Assembly (NCBI GenBank): GCA_020041925.1
Contig: CP083409.1
Length of the DNA: 64,000 bases
Reading direction: 5' to 3' (one strand)
Source: Faucicola osloensis_D
GTDB taxonomy: Bacteria; Pseudomonadota; Gammaproteobacteria; Pseudomonadales; Moraxellaceae
This document shows positions 26,170-34,461 of the stretch, in pieces. The notes below the pieces were generated by a model, which was not told the DNA's origin, did no database searches, and worked only from the letters and a program-made list of their open reading frames with translations. Position numbers and translations under genes: made by a program. Numbering within the stretch: the stretch's first letter is position 1; the number at the start of each line of letters is the position of its first letter.

Positions 26170-26964
26170 ATGGTAAAACATGTGGTCATACCAGCCCGCC
26201 TAAAAAGTACCCGACTGCCCAACAAACCGCTGTTAGAAATTCATGGCAAGCCGATGATTCTATGGGTGATTGATCGCGCCAATGCGGTGAAATCGGCGGG
26301 AATTGCCGATGATATTTTTGTGGCAACAGATGACGATAGCATCGCTAAACTGTGTCAAGACTATGGGGCAGCTGTCATCATGACTGACCCCAATCATGCG
26401 TCTGGCACTGATAGGCTTGCTGAAGTAGCTAGGCTTCAGCAGTGGTCAACTGAAGATATCGTGATTAATATGCAAGGCGATGAACCACTTGTGCCTGCAG
26501 GACTTATCAAACAAGTGACTGAGCTACTGCTACAAAAAAAAGATTGCGTAATGGCGACTTTGGCTGAACCCATCCAAAGCGTTGAAGAGTTTTTACGGCC
26601 ATCGGTGGTCAAAGTTGTCAAAAATGCCCACAAGGAAGCCTTGTATTTTAGCCGAGCGCCGATTCCTTGCGATCGTCATACAGCATTGTTGACCGACCAG
26701 CCAATCAGTAGCGAAAATAGCGCGCCAAAAAACGCTTACCGACACCTAGGCATCTACGCTTATCGGGTCAGTTTGCTACAACAATTTAGTGTTTGGCAGC
26801 AAGGCGAGCTAGAGCAGCTTGAATCATTGGAACAATTGCGTATTTTGGAGCAAGGCATGCGTATCGCCATTGATACTGCTTCAGAGTTGTTGCCGCCCGG
26901 TGTAGATACGCAAGAGGATTTGGATCGGCTCAATGAGTTGGCGTTATCAGAATTATTAAAATAA
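26170..26964 (+). CDS. kdsB: 3-deoxy-manno-octulosonate cytidylyltransferase (CMP-KDO synthetase)
   Basis: 264 residues (E. coli 248). It activates KDO with CTP for LPS inner-core synthesis in the cytosol. The N-terminal nucleotide-binding motif is IPARLKSTRLPNKPL, with INMQGDEPL (metal-binding Asp) and the C-terminal GVDTQEDLDRL segment. It lies 21 bases after lpxK and closes the operon at a strong terminator. Confidence 0.96.
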   Translation: MVKHVVIPARLKSTRLPNKPLLEIHGKPMILWVIDRANAVKSAGIADDIFVATDDDSIAKLCQDYGAAVIMTDPNHASGTDRLAEVARLQQWSTEDIVINMQGDEPLVPAGLIKQVTELLLQKKDCVMATLAEPIQSVEEFLRPSVVKVVKNAHKEALYFSRAPIPCDRHTALLTDQPISSENSAPKNAYRHLGIYAYRVSLLQQFSVWQQGELEQLESLEQLRILEQGMRIAIDTASELLPPGVDTQEDLDRLNELALSELLK

Positions 26965-26965
26965 T

Positions 26966-26996
26966 AAAAAAGCCCAAGTTAATCTTGGGCTTTTTT
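26966..26996. terminator. Bidirectional terminator between kdsB and the convergent monooxygenase gene
   Basis: AAAAAAGCCCAAG pairs with CTTGGGCTTTTTT around a 5-base loop. A/T runs on both sides allow it to serve both strands. Confidence 0.92.
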
Positions 26997-27021
26997 GTGG
27001 TTTGCGTTTTTAGGGTTTTGA

Positions 27022-28047
27022 TTAGCTGTTTAAGCTAAATAAATCAAGCGATTTCACCAAAGATAAGGAATTGAGGCGGGTTTGTTGGTCATAAATATTA
27101 CAAGTGACAATCAATTCATCAGGGCGGATAGTCTCAAGAAAATGGTCAAGTTTTGGTTTGACACTGTCAGGTGTACCGACAAACGAAATTGCCAACGACG
27201 ATTCAACCATGTACTTCTCTGCAGATGTCCAAAAAGCATCAATATTCTCAATCGGTTTTGGCATTTGTGAGGGTTTACCACGGCGCAAATTGACAAAACT
27301 TTGCTGCGCTGAGGTGAATTGGTAAGCGGCTTCCTCTTCGGTATCGGCCAATAGCAAGTTACTTGCTACCATCACATAAGGTTGTTGCAAGTAGCGAGAC
27401 GGCTTGAAATTCTCACGGTACAATGTCACCGCTTGTGATAACATCTGCGGCGCAAAATGAGACGCAAATACATAAGGCAAGCCTAATGCAGCGGCGAGAC
27501 TGGCACCAAATAAGGACGACCCTAAAATCCACACAGGGACATTCAAGCCATTAGCCGGCATAGCGGTCACTGTCTGACCATCGAGCGGGTCAAAATAATG
27601 CATCAGCTCTTGCACATCTTGCGGGAAGTTTTCGGCATCATTCATGGTACGGCGCAAGGCACGGAAGGTTGCGCCATCCGTACCAGGGGCACGGCCGACG
27701 CCAAGATCGATACGTTCGCCATACAAAGTGGCTAACGTACCAAACTGTTCTGCGACCACTAAGGGTGCATGGTTAGGTAGCATGATACCGCCTGAGCCAA
27801 TCCGTATTGTTGAGGTATGCGCGCCAATGTGAGCTAGCAACACACTGGTTGCGGTACTGGCAATGCCGCGCATGTTGTGGTGCTCAGCCAGCCAATAGCG
27901 GTTAAAACCTACTTGTTCGGCAGTTTGGGCAACAGTCACCGCTTGCTTAAGGGCGTTTTTGGCGTCACTGCCTTCAGGTACAGGAACAAGGTCTAAAAAT
28001 GAAATAGGGATTTTTTTGGTCATATTTGTCATCACTGTAGTCATCAT
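27022..28047 (-). CDS. LLM-class flavin-dependent oxidoreductase
   Basis: 341 residues with a bacterial luciferase-like TIM barrel. Characteristic features are SFLDLVPVPEG at the first strand, the WLAEHHNMRG segment (FMN/substrate pocket), IRIGSGGIMLPNHAPL, and the ERIDLGVGRAPGTD motif. These fit the single-component YhbW/MsnO8-like group. The start is uncertain: several ATG codons follow in the first nine residues. It lies 46 bases downstream of the LysR-family gene on the same strand, so the two may be co-transcribed. The substrate is unknown. Confidence 0.85.
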   Translation of the reverse strand: MMTTVMTNMTKKIPISFLDLVPVPEGSDAKNALKQAVTVAQTAEQVGFNRYWLAEHHNMRGIASTATSVLLAHIGAHTSTIRIGSGGIMLPNHAPLVVAEQFGTLATLYGERIDLGVGRAPGTDGATFRALRRTMNDAENFPQDVQELMHYFDPLDGQTVTAMPANGLNVPVWILGSSLFGASLAAALGLPYVFASHFAPQMLSQAVTLYRENFKPSRYLQQPYVMVASNLLLADTEEEAAYQFTSAQQSFVNLRRGKPSQMPKPIENIDAFWTSAEKYMVESSLAISFVGTPDSVKPKLDHFLETIRPDELIVTCNIYDQQTRLNSLSLVKSLDLFSLNS

Positions 28048-28093
28048 AAAAAGAATAGTAGTCCCTTTATAATGGCGAATCCAAAAAAATCAA

Positions 28094-29020
28094 TCACCCA
28101 AATTGTTGCTGACAAATATCAATGAAAGCTTTGCCAAAATTACGGATATCGCCATCGACACGGGTGGCTATCCACGTCACATGTTTTCCAAAAATTTTCG
28201 TTGGAATTTTGACAAGATTGCGATAATGCTGACCTTCAAATGCCATTTCAGCAATTGTGCCCACGCCCATACCAATACCGACATAGGTACTAATCACATC
28301 GGCATCCAAAGCAGTAAGTACGATATTAGGCGTCAGTTCTGCCGCGCTAAAGGCTCTATCAATCGCACCACGACCCGTAAAACCGCCGTGATAAGTGATA
28401 ATCGGATATTTCGCTAAGGTCTGGATATCAATTTCGGTGCGATTCTCAAGTTCATGACCCACAGGCACAATCACATGATGATACCAATCATAATAGCGAA
28501 TACAGTGTAGATTATCGTGTGCAAGCAGCGATTCAGTTGCGATGCCAATATCGGCTTGACCTTGTGCTACCATATTGGCAATCGACTCAGGGTCAGCTTG
28601 ATGCAAAATCAGATGGACATTGGGAAATTGTTGTTTAAAGCGCTGTACCACCCAAGGCAACACATAACGTGCTTGTGTATGCGTCGTGGCAATCGATAAC
28701 TCACCCTGATGGGGATTTTGAAAATCTAAAGTTAAATTTTCAATCGACCTTACTTCCACAAAGATTTTCTCAATATGCGGCAGTAGCAGCTCACCGATAG
28801 GGGAGAGACCCACCAATCGTTTACCCTGACGCACAAAAACTTCCGCCCGAAGCTGACTTTCGAGCGCGGCAATATGCTTACTAAGACTGGATTGACTGGT
28901 ATGTAATACTTTGGCGGCTTGGCTCAGATTGTAATTATTAATCACAGTCTGCCAAACGGTTTCAAGCTGTTTGAGTTGGATTTGTAAATAACGTTGATTG
29001 ATGACAACATTGATTGCCAT
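28094..29020 (-). CDS. LysR-family transcriptional regulator, CysB-like
   Basis: 308 residues. The N-terminal winged HTH is at about residues 20-75 (YNLSQAAKVLHTSQSSLSKHIAAL, quoted from inside the helix pair), with the CysB/Cbl-like sequence FVRQGKRLVGLSPIG after it. The C-terminal periplasmic-binding-like domain senses a small ligand. CysB-type members respond to O-acetylserine/N-acetylserine or sulfur anions; whether this one is the master CysB or a paralogue cannot be decided here. An AAGG ribosome-binding site precedes the ATG. It is upstream of the flavin monooxygenase gene, which could be a sulfur-scavenging target (inference). Confidence 0.8.
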   Translation of the reverse strand: MAINVVINQRYLQIQLKQLETVWQTVINNYNLSQAAKVLHTSQSSLSKHIAALESQLRAEVFVRQGKRLVGLSPIGELLLPHIEKIFVEVRSIENLTLDFQNPHQGELSIATTHTQARYVLPWVVQRFKQQFPNVHLILHQADPESIANMVAQGQADIGIATESLLAHDNLHCIRYYDWYHHVIVPVGHELENRTEIDIQTLAKYPIITYHGGFTGRGAIDRAFSAAELTPNIVLTALDADVISTYVGIGMGVGTIAEMAFEGQHYRNLVKIPTKIFGKHVTWIATRVDGDIRNFGKAFIDICQQQFG

Positions 29021-29031
29021 AAAATGACCTT

Positions 29032-29055
29032 AATAAAAAAACGAATAAAAAAACG
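29032..29055. repeat. 12-bp perfect tandem duplication upstream of the LysR gene
   Basis: AATAAAAAAACG occurs twice head to tail, 12 bases upstream of the LysR start codon (minus strand), within the likely promoter or leader. Confidence 0.9.
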
Positions 29056-29105
29056 AAATAAAATGCTCGCTTTATGAGCTTGGTTGAACTTAAATATTAA
29101 CAAAA

Positions 29106-29504
29106 TTAGCCATTAGACTGATTTTTTACATAGCTTTTTAATGCCATTAACACGATTTTATCAAGTGACTCGTCAGCAAATTGCTCAGTGGCTTGTGAAA
29201 TAAGCTGGCTGGGTAACTGTAAAGTGACTTCGACGGTTTTTCCCATAATTCGTGATAACTCAACACTCACGATGGCCCAAGTATAGCCTGCGTATTTAGG
29301 TTTTATCAAATGCTCGGTGACAGATGAGGGCTCAGGAACCGGTAAATCTTCTTCAATTAGGTGATATAAATGGCTCATCACCGCCATACGTGTATTAGAC
29401 ACTGCGCCTGCCATGCTACTATCGACTACAGATATGCTTTCAATATCAGGTACCGTGACATGATAGGCATTATTTTGCTGATAGATAGCAATCGGGTATT
29501 GCAT
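29106..29504 (-). CDS. HicB-like protein without an adjacent HicA
   Basis: 132 residues from the ATG at 29504, chosen because GAGG lies 6 bases upstream; an upstream TTG would add eight residues. The N-terminus MQYPIAIYQQNNAYHVTVPD has the HicB partial RNase H-like fold pattern. A central Ser/Ala helix with DxSxxGAVxNTR-like spacing and a C-terminal helical segment (ESLDKIVLMALKSYVKN) follow. No small HicA toxin ORF flanks it, so it is an orphan antitoxin-like or regulatory protein. Confidence 0.6.
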   Translation of the reverse strand: MQYPIAIYQQNNAYHVTVPDIESISVVDSSMAGAVSNTRMAVMSHLYHLIEEDLPVPEPSSVTEHLIKPKYAGYTWAIVSVELSRIMGKTVEVTLQLPSQLISQATEQFADESLDKIVLMALKSYVKNQSNG

Positions 29505-29664
29505 AATTTGCCTCAAAGCCGCTAACAAAAAAGTTGAAAGTCATCGCAGGGTGTCAATTATAGCATATTACCATAAAATCGCAGGTTCAAAACCTAGCTG
29601 CTTAAGTCAGGTTTATTTAATAGGCTTGAAATTTAAGAAATTGAAATATGACAAGTCTGTAGAC

Positions 29665-29688
29665 ATTGACTCAGTTATTGACTCAGTT
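29665..29688. repeat. 12-bp perfect tandem duplication upstream of ampG
   Basis: ATTGACTCAGTT occurs twice head to tail, about 60 bases upstream of the predicted ampG -35 element. Confidence 0.95.
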
Positions 29689-29743
29689 GCAGTGCCACCT
29701 TGTTTCAGATAGCGACGTTTCAGACAGCCATAATAATTTTAGT

Positions 29744-29771
29744 TTGTATACACCTAGAAAACCGCTACAAT
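29744..29771 (+). promoter_or_regulatory. Sigma70-like promoter for ampG
   Basis: TTGTAT, a 16-base spacer, then TACAAT. This predicts a transcript start near 29778, about 50 bases before the ampG ATG. Confidence 0.55.
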
Positions 29772-29826
29772 AGCAAGATTTTAATGAAGTTTTGTGGTAA
29801 ATCGTGCGTGATGAGTGAGAGGTAAC

Positions 29827-31425
29827 ATGGAAATATCAAAACAACCTGTGTCAAACGACAAAGCGGCGCTACCAAGCGAAAGCTCAACAGGCACAAAAAA
29901 GTCTTGGGGCGAAGCCATCAAAGCCTATATGGACAAGCGCGCTTGGGTGATGTTGCTATTGGGTTTTTCTTCAGGGTTGCCTTATCTATTGATATTTTCT
30001 AGTTTATCAATTTGGCTCAAAGAAGCAGGGTTTGATATCAAAATTATCACCATGTTTAGTTGGGCGATGCTGGGGTACTCGTTTAAGTTTGTTTGGTCGC
30101 CCCTCGTCAATGCCGTGCCGATTCCACTGTTAACCAAAATGTTAGGACAACGCCGTAGTTGGCTAGTTGTGGCACAAATTGTGGTCGCCTTTGCAATTTT
30201 TATGCTCGGTAGTTTTAACCCCACCAGTGACGTTGTGCTTGATTACATGGCATTTTTTGCCGTGTTGCTAGGTTTTTCAGCGGCGACACAAGACATTGTG
30301 ATTGATGCGTATCGCATTGAAATTGCTGAAAAATCCATGCAACCCGTACTCTCTGGTATGTTTATGGCAGGCTACCGAATCGGTCTGATTGTCGCAGGGG
30401 CGGGGGCGCTGTTCTTGGCAGAATATTTTGGCTCGACCAAAGCCACTTACAACTACGCTGCTTGGCAACAAACTTATTATATTATGGCATCTTTGATGCT
30501 CATAGGGGTTGTCACCACCCTTTTGATTAAAGAACCCACCGTCACCCGTGAGAAGCATGAACGCCCGATGTCGGATTATTTTCAACTGTTTTTACTATTT
30601 TTAATTTCAGTGATTGCGCTGATTGCCAGTTTTATTGTTATCGGTCATGTGCTTCCCGAGACTGAGTCAAAATTTTTGGGCTTTGTTTATGAGAGTATTA
30701 AATTTATTGGCGCTGTGGCTATCGCCATTGGTACCGCTTTAGTATTATTAAAAGCCAAAATCATCAAAAAGCAAGTCGCTGTTGACATGTGGGTCGCGCC
30801 GATTCAAGACTTTTTCATTCGTTATGGGAAAAAAGCCGTATGGCTGATTTTATTGATAGGCTTGTATCGTATTTCAGATATTGTGGCAGGTACGACGTCA
30901 AACTTGTTTTATGTCAATTTAGGCTTTAGCAAAACCGATATCGCCTTGGCGGTCAAAACCTTTGGTATGGGGATGTCAATTGTGGGTGGTATTTTAGGCG
31001 GCTTGCTTGCTGAGCGTTTTAAAATCATGAATGCTATGTTGATTGGTGCTATTTTGGCGTCCGCCAGTAATTTATTGTTTGTGATTTTGGCGGGCAAGGG
31101 ACATGATTTTTTTTATATGTACTCGGCGGTGATGTTTGATAACCTCGCATCAGGTCTAGCAAGTGCCATCTTTGTCGCCTTTTTATCCGTATTGACCAAT
31201 ATTCGCTTTAGCATGGTACAGTATGCACTGCTTAGTTCATTGATGACGTTAACACCAAAAATTTTGGGTGGCTACTCGGGTGCAATGGTAGAGACCATGG
31301 GGTATCCTGCTTTCTTCACCTTTACCGCATTGATTGGGATTCCTGTGCTATTGTTGATTTATATGGTAGATAAGCATGTGATGAGCCAAGATGCGACAAG
31401 AAGCGGTAACATCACCCATGAATAA
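29827..31425 (+). CDS. ampG: AmpG-family muropeptide permease
   Basis: 532 residues from the ATG at 29827, preferred over the GTG at 29815 because GAGAGG lies 4 bases upstream. It is a major-facilitator protein with about 12-14 spans; E. coli AmpG has 491 residues. LLGFSSGLPYLL in the first span and FKFVWSPLVN in the next loop are AmpG hallmarks. It imports GlcNAc-anhydro-MurNAc peptides from the periplasm for wall recycling and beta-lactamase induction signalling. Its 3' end overlaps prmC by 8 bases. Confidence 0.88.
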   Translation: MEISKQPVSNDKAALPSESSTGTKKSWGEAIKAYMDKRAWVMLLLGFSSGLPYLLIFSSLSIWLKEAGFDIKIITMFSWAMLGYSFKFVWSPLVNAVPIPLLTKMLGQRRSWLVVAQIVVAFAIFMLGSFNPTSDVVLDYMAFFAVLLGFSAATQDIVIDAYRIEIAEKSMQPVLSGMFMAGYRIGLIVAGAGALFLAEYFGSTKATYNYAAWQQTYYIMASLMLIGVVTTLLIKEPTVTREKHERPMSDYFQLFLLFLISVIALIASFIVIGHVLPETESKFLGFVYESIKFIGAVAIAIGTALVLLKAKIIKKQVAVDMWVAPIQDFFIRYGKKAVWLILLIGLYRISDIVAGTTSNLFYVNLGFSKTDIALAVKTFGMGMSIVGGILGGLLAERFKIMNAMLIGAILASASNLLFVILAGKGHDFFYMYSAVMFDNLASGLASAIFVAFLSVLTNIRFSMVQYALLSSLMTLTPKILGGYSGAMVETMGYPAFFTFTALIGIPVLLLIYMVDKHVMSQDATRSGNITHE

Positions 31426-32272
31426 CCCAATGTCATATTACACTATTCAATCATTGTTGGCTGTACCAAGCACAGTTGAAAAACACATCCGCAAACAGTT
31501 ACTGAGTGAGTATCTTCATGTAGGGCAGACTTATCTTATTACCCATGATAGCGAAATGGTCACTGCAGCAATAGCCACTCAATATTTTGCTGCGCTAGAT
31601 GAGTTGATAGCCGGTAAACCATTCGCTTATGTGCTAGGTAAACAAAGTTTTTGGCAGCACGAGTTTTTAGTCAACCCGCATACTTTAATACCGCGTCCTG
31701 ATACCGAGCGATTGATAGAGGCGGTGCTTAATCACCATAAAAATAGCCTAAGCAAACCAATAAATATTTTAGATTTAGGCACTGGGTCAGGTTGTATTGC
31801 CATCACGCTGGCGGATGAATTTAAAAACTCATCCGTTAGCGCAGTGGATAAGTCGCCTGAGGCGCTGAAGGTGGCAGCACAAAATGCTAAAAGACTAGGG
31901 GTTAATAATATTGCGTTTTTTGAAGGCAGTTGGTATGAACCCTTTATGACAACCAATGCAGATGAAAACAACAAATTTGATATCATCGTATCTAATCCCC
32001 CTTATATCGATCCCAACGATCCCCATTTGGCAGGGTTAACCGATGAACCCATTAGCGCGCTAATTGCGGATAATAAGGGCATGGCGGACATCTGTCATAT
32101 TGTCAAAACTGCCCCACAATTTTTACAGCCTCATGGCTTACTAGCGATTGAACATGGGTATGATCAGGGCGAACAGGTTAGGGACGTGTTTTTGTCAAAT
32201 GGCTTTGACGAGGTAATCACCGTCAAAGACTATGGGGACAATGAACGAGTAACGCTGGGTGTGCTAAATTAG
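31418..32272 (+). CDS. prmC: Peptide chain release factor N5-glutamine methyltransferase PrmC
   Basis: 284 residues from the ATG at 31418, which overlaps the ampG stop (ATGAATAA). An upstream ATG at 31391 and a downstream one at 31430 are also in frame; none has a clear ribosome-binding site. E. coli PrmC is 277. The SAM motif LDLGTGSGCIAITLA and the catalytic NPPY (IIVSNPPYID) are intact, as is the IPRPDTE motif. It methylates the GGQ glutamine of RF1 and RF2. Confidence 0.95.
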   Translation: MNNPMSYYTIQSLLAVPSTVEKHIRKQLLSEYLHVGQTYLITHDSEMVTAAIATQYFAALDELIAGKPFAYVLGKQSFWQHEFLVNPHTLIPRPDTERLIEAVLNHHKNSLSKPINILDLGTGSGCIAITLADEFKNSSVSAVDKSPEALKVAAQNAKRLGVNNIAFFEGSWYEPFMTTNADENNKFDIIVSNPPYIDPNDPHLAGLTDEPISALIADNKGMADICHIVKTAPQFLQPHGLLAIEHGYDQGEQVRDVFLSNGFDEVITVKDYGDNERVTLGVLN

Positions 32273-32327
32273 TGTACTAAATTAATGGGCTAAAATAGCC
32301 TAAGTAAATATGTGAAATTTAACTATT

Positions 32328-33122
32328 ATGTCAGAACAAACAGAATTAACCGATGTAGAAATGCTACGCTATGCCCGCCAAATATTGCTAGAAGGGTGGG
32401 ATATAGAAGCACAAACGCAGCTAAAAAATAGCTGTGCGATTATTATTGGCATGGGCGGGCTAGGTTGCCCACTTGCAGAGACCTTGTGCCGTGCTGGCAT
32501 TGGCAAGCTACTGATTATTGACGATGATACGATTGATGAGAGCAATCTGCAGCGGCAGTCGTTATTTACCCCTAACGACATCGGTCAATCTAAAGCGCTG
32601 GTAGCCAAGGCTAAATTACATGAAATCAATGCATTTTGTGAGGTTGTTGCCATACAAACGCGTTTGACAGCAGATAATCATCAACAAATGGTTGAACAAA
32701 CGAAAATAAATAGCCTAATTAAATTAATATGCGATTGTACAGATAACTTCAAAACACGAGACATCATTAATACCATCGCTGTCAAGTCAAATTTGTCATT
32801 ATTATCAGCCTCCGCCATTGCGCAAACCGGGCAACTGGCATTATTTGCGCCGCAGCAGGGTTGCTATCATTGCTTATTCCAAGGGGCAGGGGATGATGAG
32901 CGAACGTGTGCCACTAGCGGCGTACTAGCCAGTACCACCCAAATCATCGGCAACCTTCAAGCCCAAGCAGCTTTAAGTTTTTTGGGACTGGGCATCAATC
33001 CTATAGCGCAAACGTTATTGCTATGGAACGGCAAAACCATGAATCTTAAAAAACTTCACTATCGTAAAGACGCTAATTGCGAGATTTGTAGCCAACCATC
33101 CGCTATCACAGACGTAATTTAA
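32328..33122 (+). CDS. moeB: HesA/MoeB/ThiF-family adenylyltransferase
   Basis: 264 residues (E. coli MoeB 249). The nucleotide motif GMGGLGCP, the DDDTIDESNLQRQ adenylation segment and the active-site Cys region ERTCATSGVLA are present. Two CxxC pairs (CYHC and CEIC) form the structural zinc site of MoeB/ThiF. It activates the C-terminal Gly-Gly of MoaD or ThiS as an acyl-adenylate. No moaD, moeA or thiS is nearby, so MoeB and ThiF cannot be separated; it follows prmC as in several gammaproteobacteria. Confidence 0.85.
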   Translation: MSEQTELTDVEMLRYARQILLEGWDIEAQTQLKNSCAIIIGMGGLGCPLAETLCRAGIGKLLIIDDDTIDESNLQRQSLFTPNDIGQSKALVAKAKLHEINAFCEVVAIQTRLTADNHQQMVEQTKINSLIKLICDCTDNFKTRDIINTIAVKSNLSLLSASAIAQTGQLALFAPQQGCYHCLFQGAGDDERTCATSGVLASTTQIIGNLQAQAALSFLGLGINPIAQTLLLWNGKTMNLKKLHYRKDANCEICSQPSAITDVI

Positions 33123-33135
33123 ACTAGAGTCAATC

Positions 33136-34449
33136 ATGCAAAAAAATCACTTTTTTAAAAAATCCCTAAATGTCATTCAGCGGGTCGGGAAGACGGCAAC
33201 CGTGGCTGGCAAAGCAGGGCTACGTATCGCCCAAGGTGAAAAAATGACCCCAACGCTGCTGCGTCAAAGCTTTGAAGAACTGGGTACTACCTATATCAAA
33301 ATTGGTCAGTTTATTGCCAGTACCCCGTCCATCTTTCCCCGAGAATATGTGACAGTATTTCAAGGCTGTCTGGATCAAACCACGCCCATGCCTTATAGCT
33401 ATATTGAAGGCGTCTTAAGAGAAGAACTGGAAAAAGATGGGCAGACCTTAGAGGATATTTTTCAAAGTATTGAGGTCAAACCACTAGCGTCTGCATCCAT
33501 CGCCCAAGTTCACAGTGCTATTTTAAAAAATGGCGATAATGTGGTGTTGAAAGTGCAAAAGCCTGAAGTAGATACCATTATTCAAACCGATTTAGGTATG
33601 ATGGTTGGATTAACTAAACTGATTGACAGTATCGCACCGTCGCTAAAATTTGCCAGTATTTCACCCATTATTGATGAAATCCGTTTACGCATGGCAGCAG
33701 AAACGGACTTCTTACAAGAAGCCAAAAACATTGATGATTTCCAAGATTTTTTGAAAAAAACCGACAATCATAAAGTAGTCGCGCCCGATGTTTATCATGA
33801 TATCAGTACCAAAAAAGTACTTGTCATGACGCGGTTCTTGGGGGTGTCGATGATTGATGATACCGCCATGCGTCAATACTGCAAGTACCCCGCACAGGTG
33901 ATGACAGATACTTTAAACACGTGGTTTTCTAGCTTGATGCTGTGCAATAGTTTTCATGCCGATTTGCATGCAGGCAATTTGATGTTGTTGACCGATGGTC
34001 GTATTGGCTTTATTGATTTTGGGATTGTAGGCAAACTTGAACCCAAAGCGTGGCAAGCCAGTATGGGCATGATGGATAGTTTTGCTAAAGAAGACTATCG
34101 CGGCATGGCGCATTATATGGTTGAAATGGATATGACCCATGCGCGAGAGCAAGTCAATGTCGATGTCCTTGCCCAAGATCTTCAATCAGTGATGAAAAAA
34201 ATCTTGGCAGATGATAGTTTATTTATGGGAAAAACCATTGACCAAACCATGCCAAACCGATTGAAAGATCATACTGATGAAATCAATCAAATGTTGCTTG
34301 AGATGGTGGAAGTCGGTAAACGCCATGGTATTCACTTCCCAAGAGATTTTGCGCTACTGACCAAGCAACTGTTATATTTTGACCGTTTTATGAAAGTACT
34401 TGCCCCTGAAATGGATATGTTTCATGATGCGCGGATTAAAATGGCATAA
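33136..34449 (+). CDS. AarF/ABC1/UbiB kinase-like family protein
   Basis: 437 residues, shorter than UbiB (546) because the C-terminal membrane spans are lacking. The ABC1-specific KxGQ motif is in YIKIGQFIAS, the catalytic region is HADLHAGNLML and the metal-binding segment IDFGIVGKL. Members are atypical protein-kinase-fold ATPases linked to isoprenoid quinone metabolism. This soluble version may be a second ABC1 protein and not the UbiB of the ubi operon, since no ubiE or ubiJ is adjacent. It lies 13 bases after the MoeB-like gene. Confidence 0.8.
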   Translation: MQKNHFFKKSLNVIQRVGKTATVAGKAGLRIAQGEKMTPTLLRQSFEELGTTYIKIGQFIASTPSIFPREYVTVFQGCLDQTTPMPYSYIEGVLREELEKDGQTLEDIFQSIEVKPLASASIAQVHSAILKNGDNVVLKVQKPEVDTIIQTDLGMMVGLTKLIDSIAPSLKFASISPIIDEIRLRMAAETDFLQEAKNIDDFQDFLKKTDNHKVVAPDVYHDISTKKVLVMTRFLGVSMIDDTAMRQYCKYPAQVMTDTLNTWFSSLMLCNSFHADLHAGNLMLLTDGRIGFIDFGIVGKLEPKAWQASMGMMDSFAKEDYRGMAHYMVEMDMTHAREQVNVDVLAQDLQSVMKKILADDSLFMGKTIDQTMPNRLKDHTDEINQMLLEMVEVGKRHGIHFPRDFALLTKQLLYFDRFMKVLAPEMDMFHDARIKMA

Positions 34450-34461
34450 ACACGCGATGAA

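Larger units (their letters stand above)
29505..29826. other. Divergent region between the HicB-like gene and ampG
   Basis: 322 bases with no supported ORF. It holds a 12-bp tandem duplication at 29665-29688 and a sigma70-like promoter for ampG at 29744-29771. A near-repeat, TTTCAGATAG/TTTCAGACAG, lies around 29703-29724. Confidence 0.5.
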
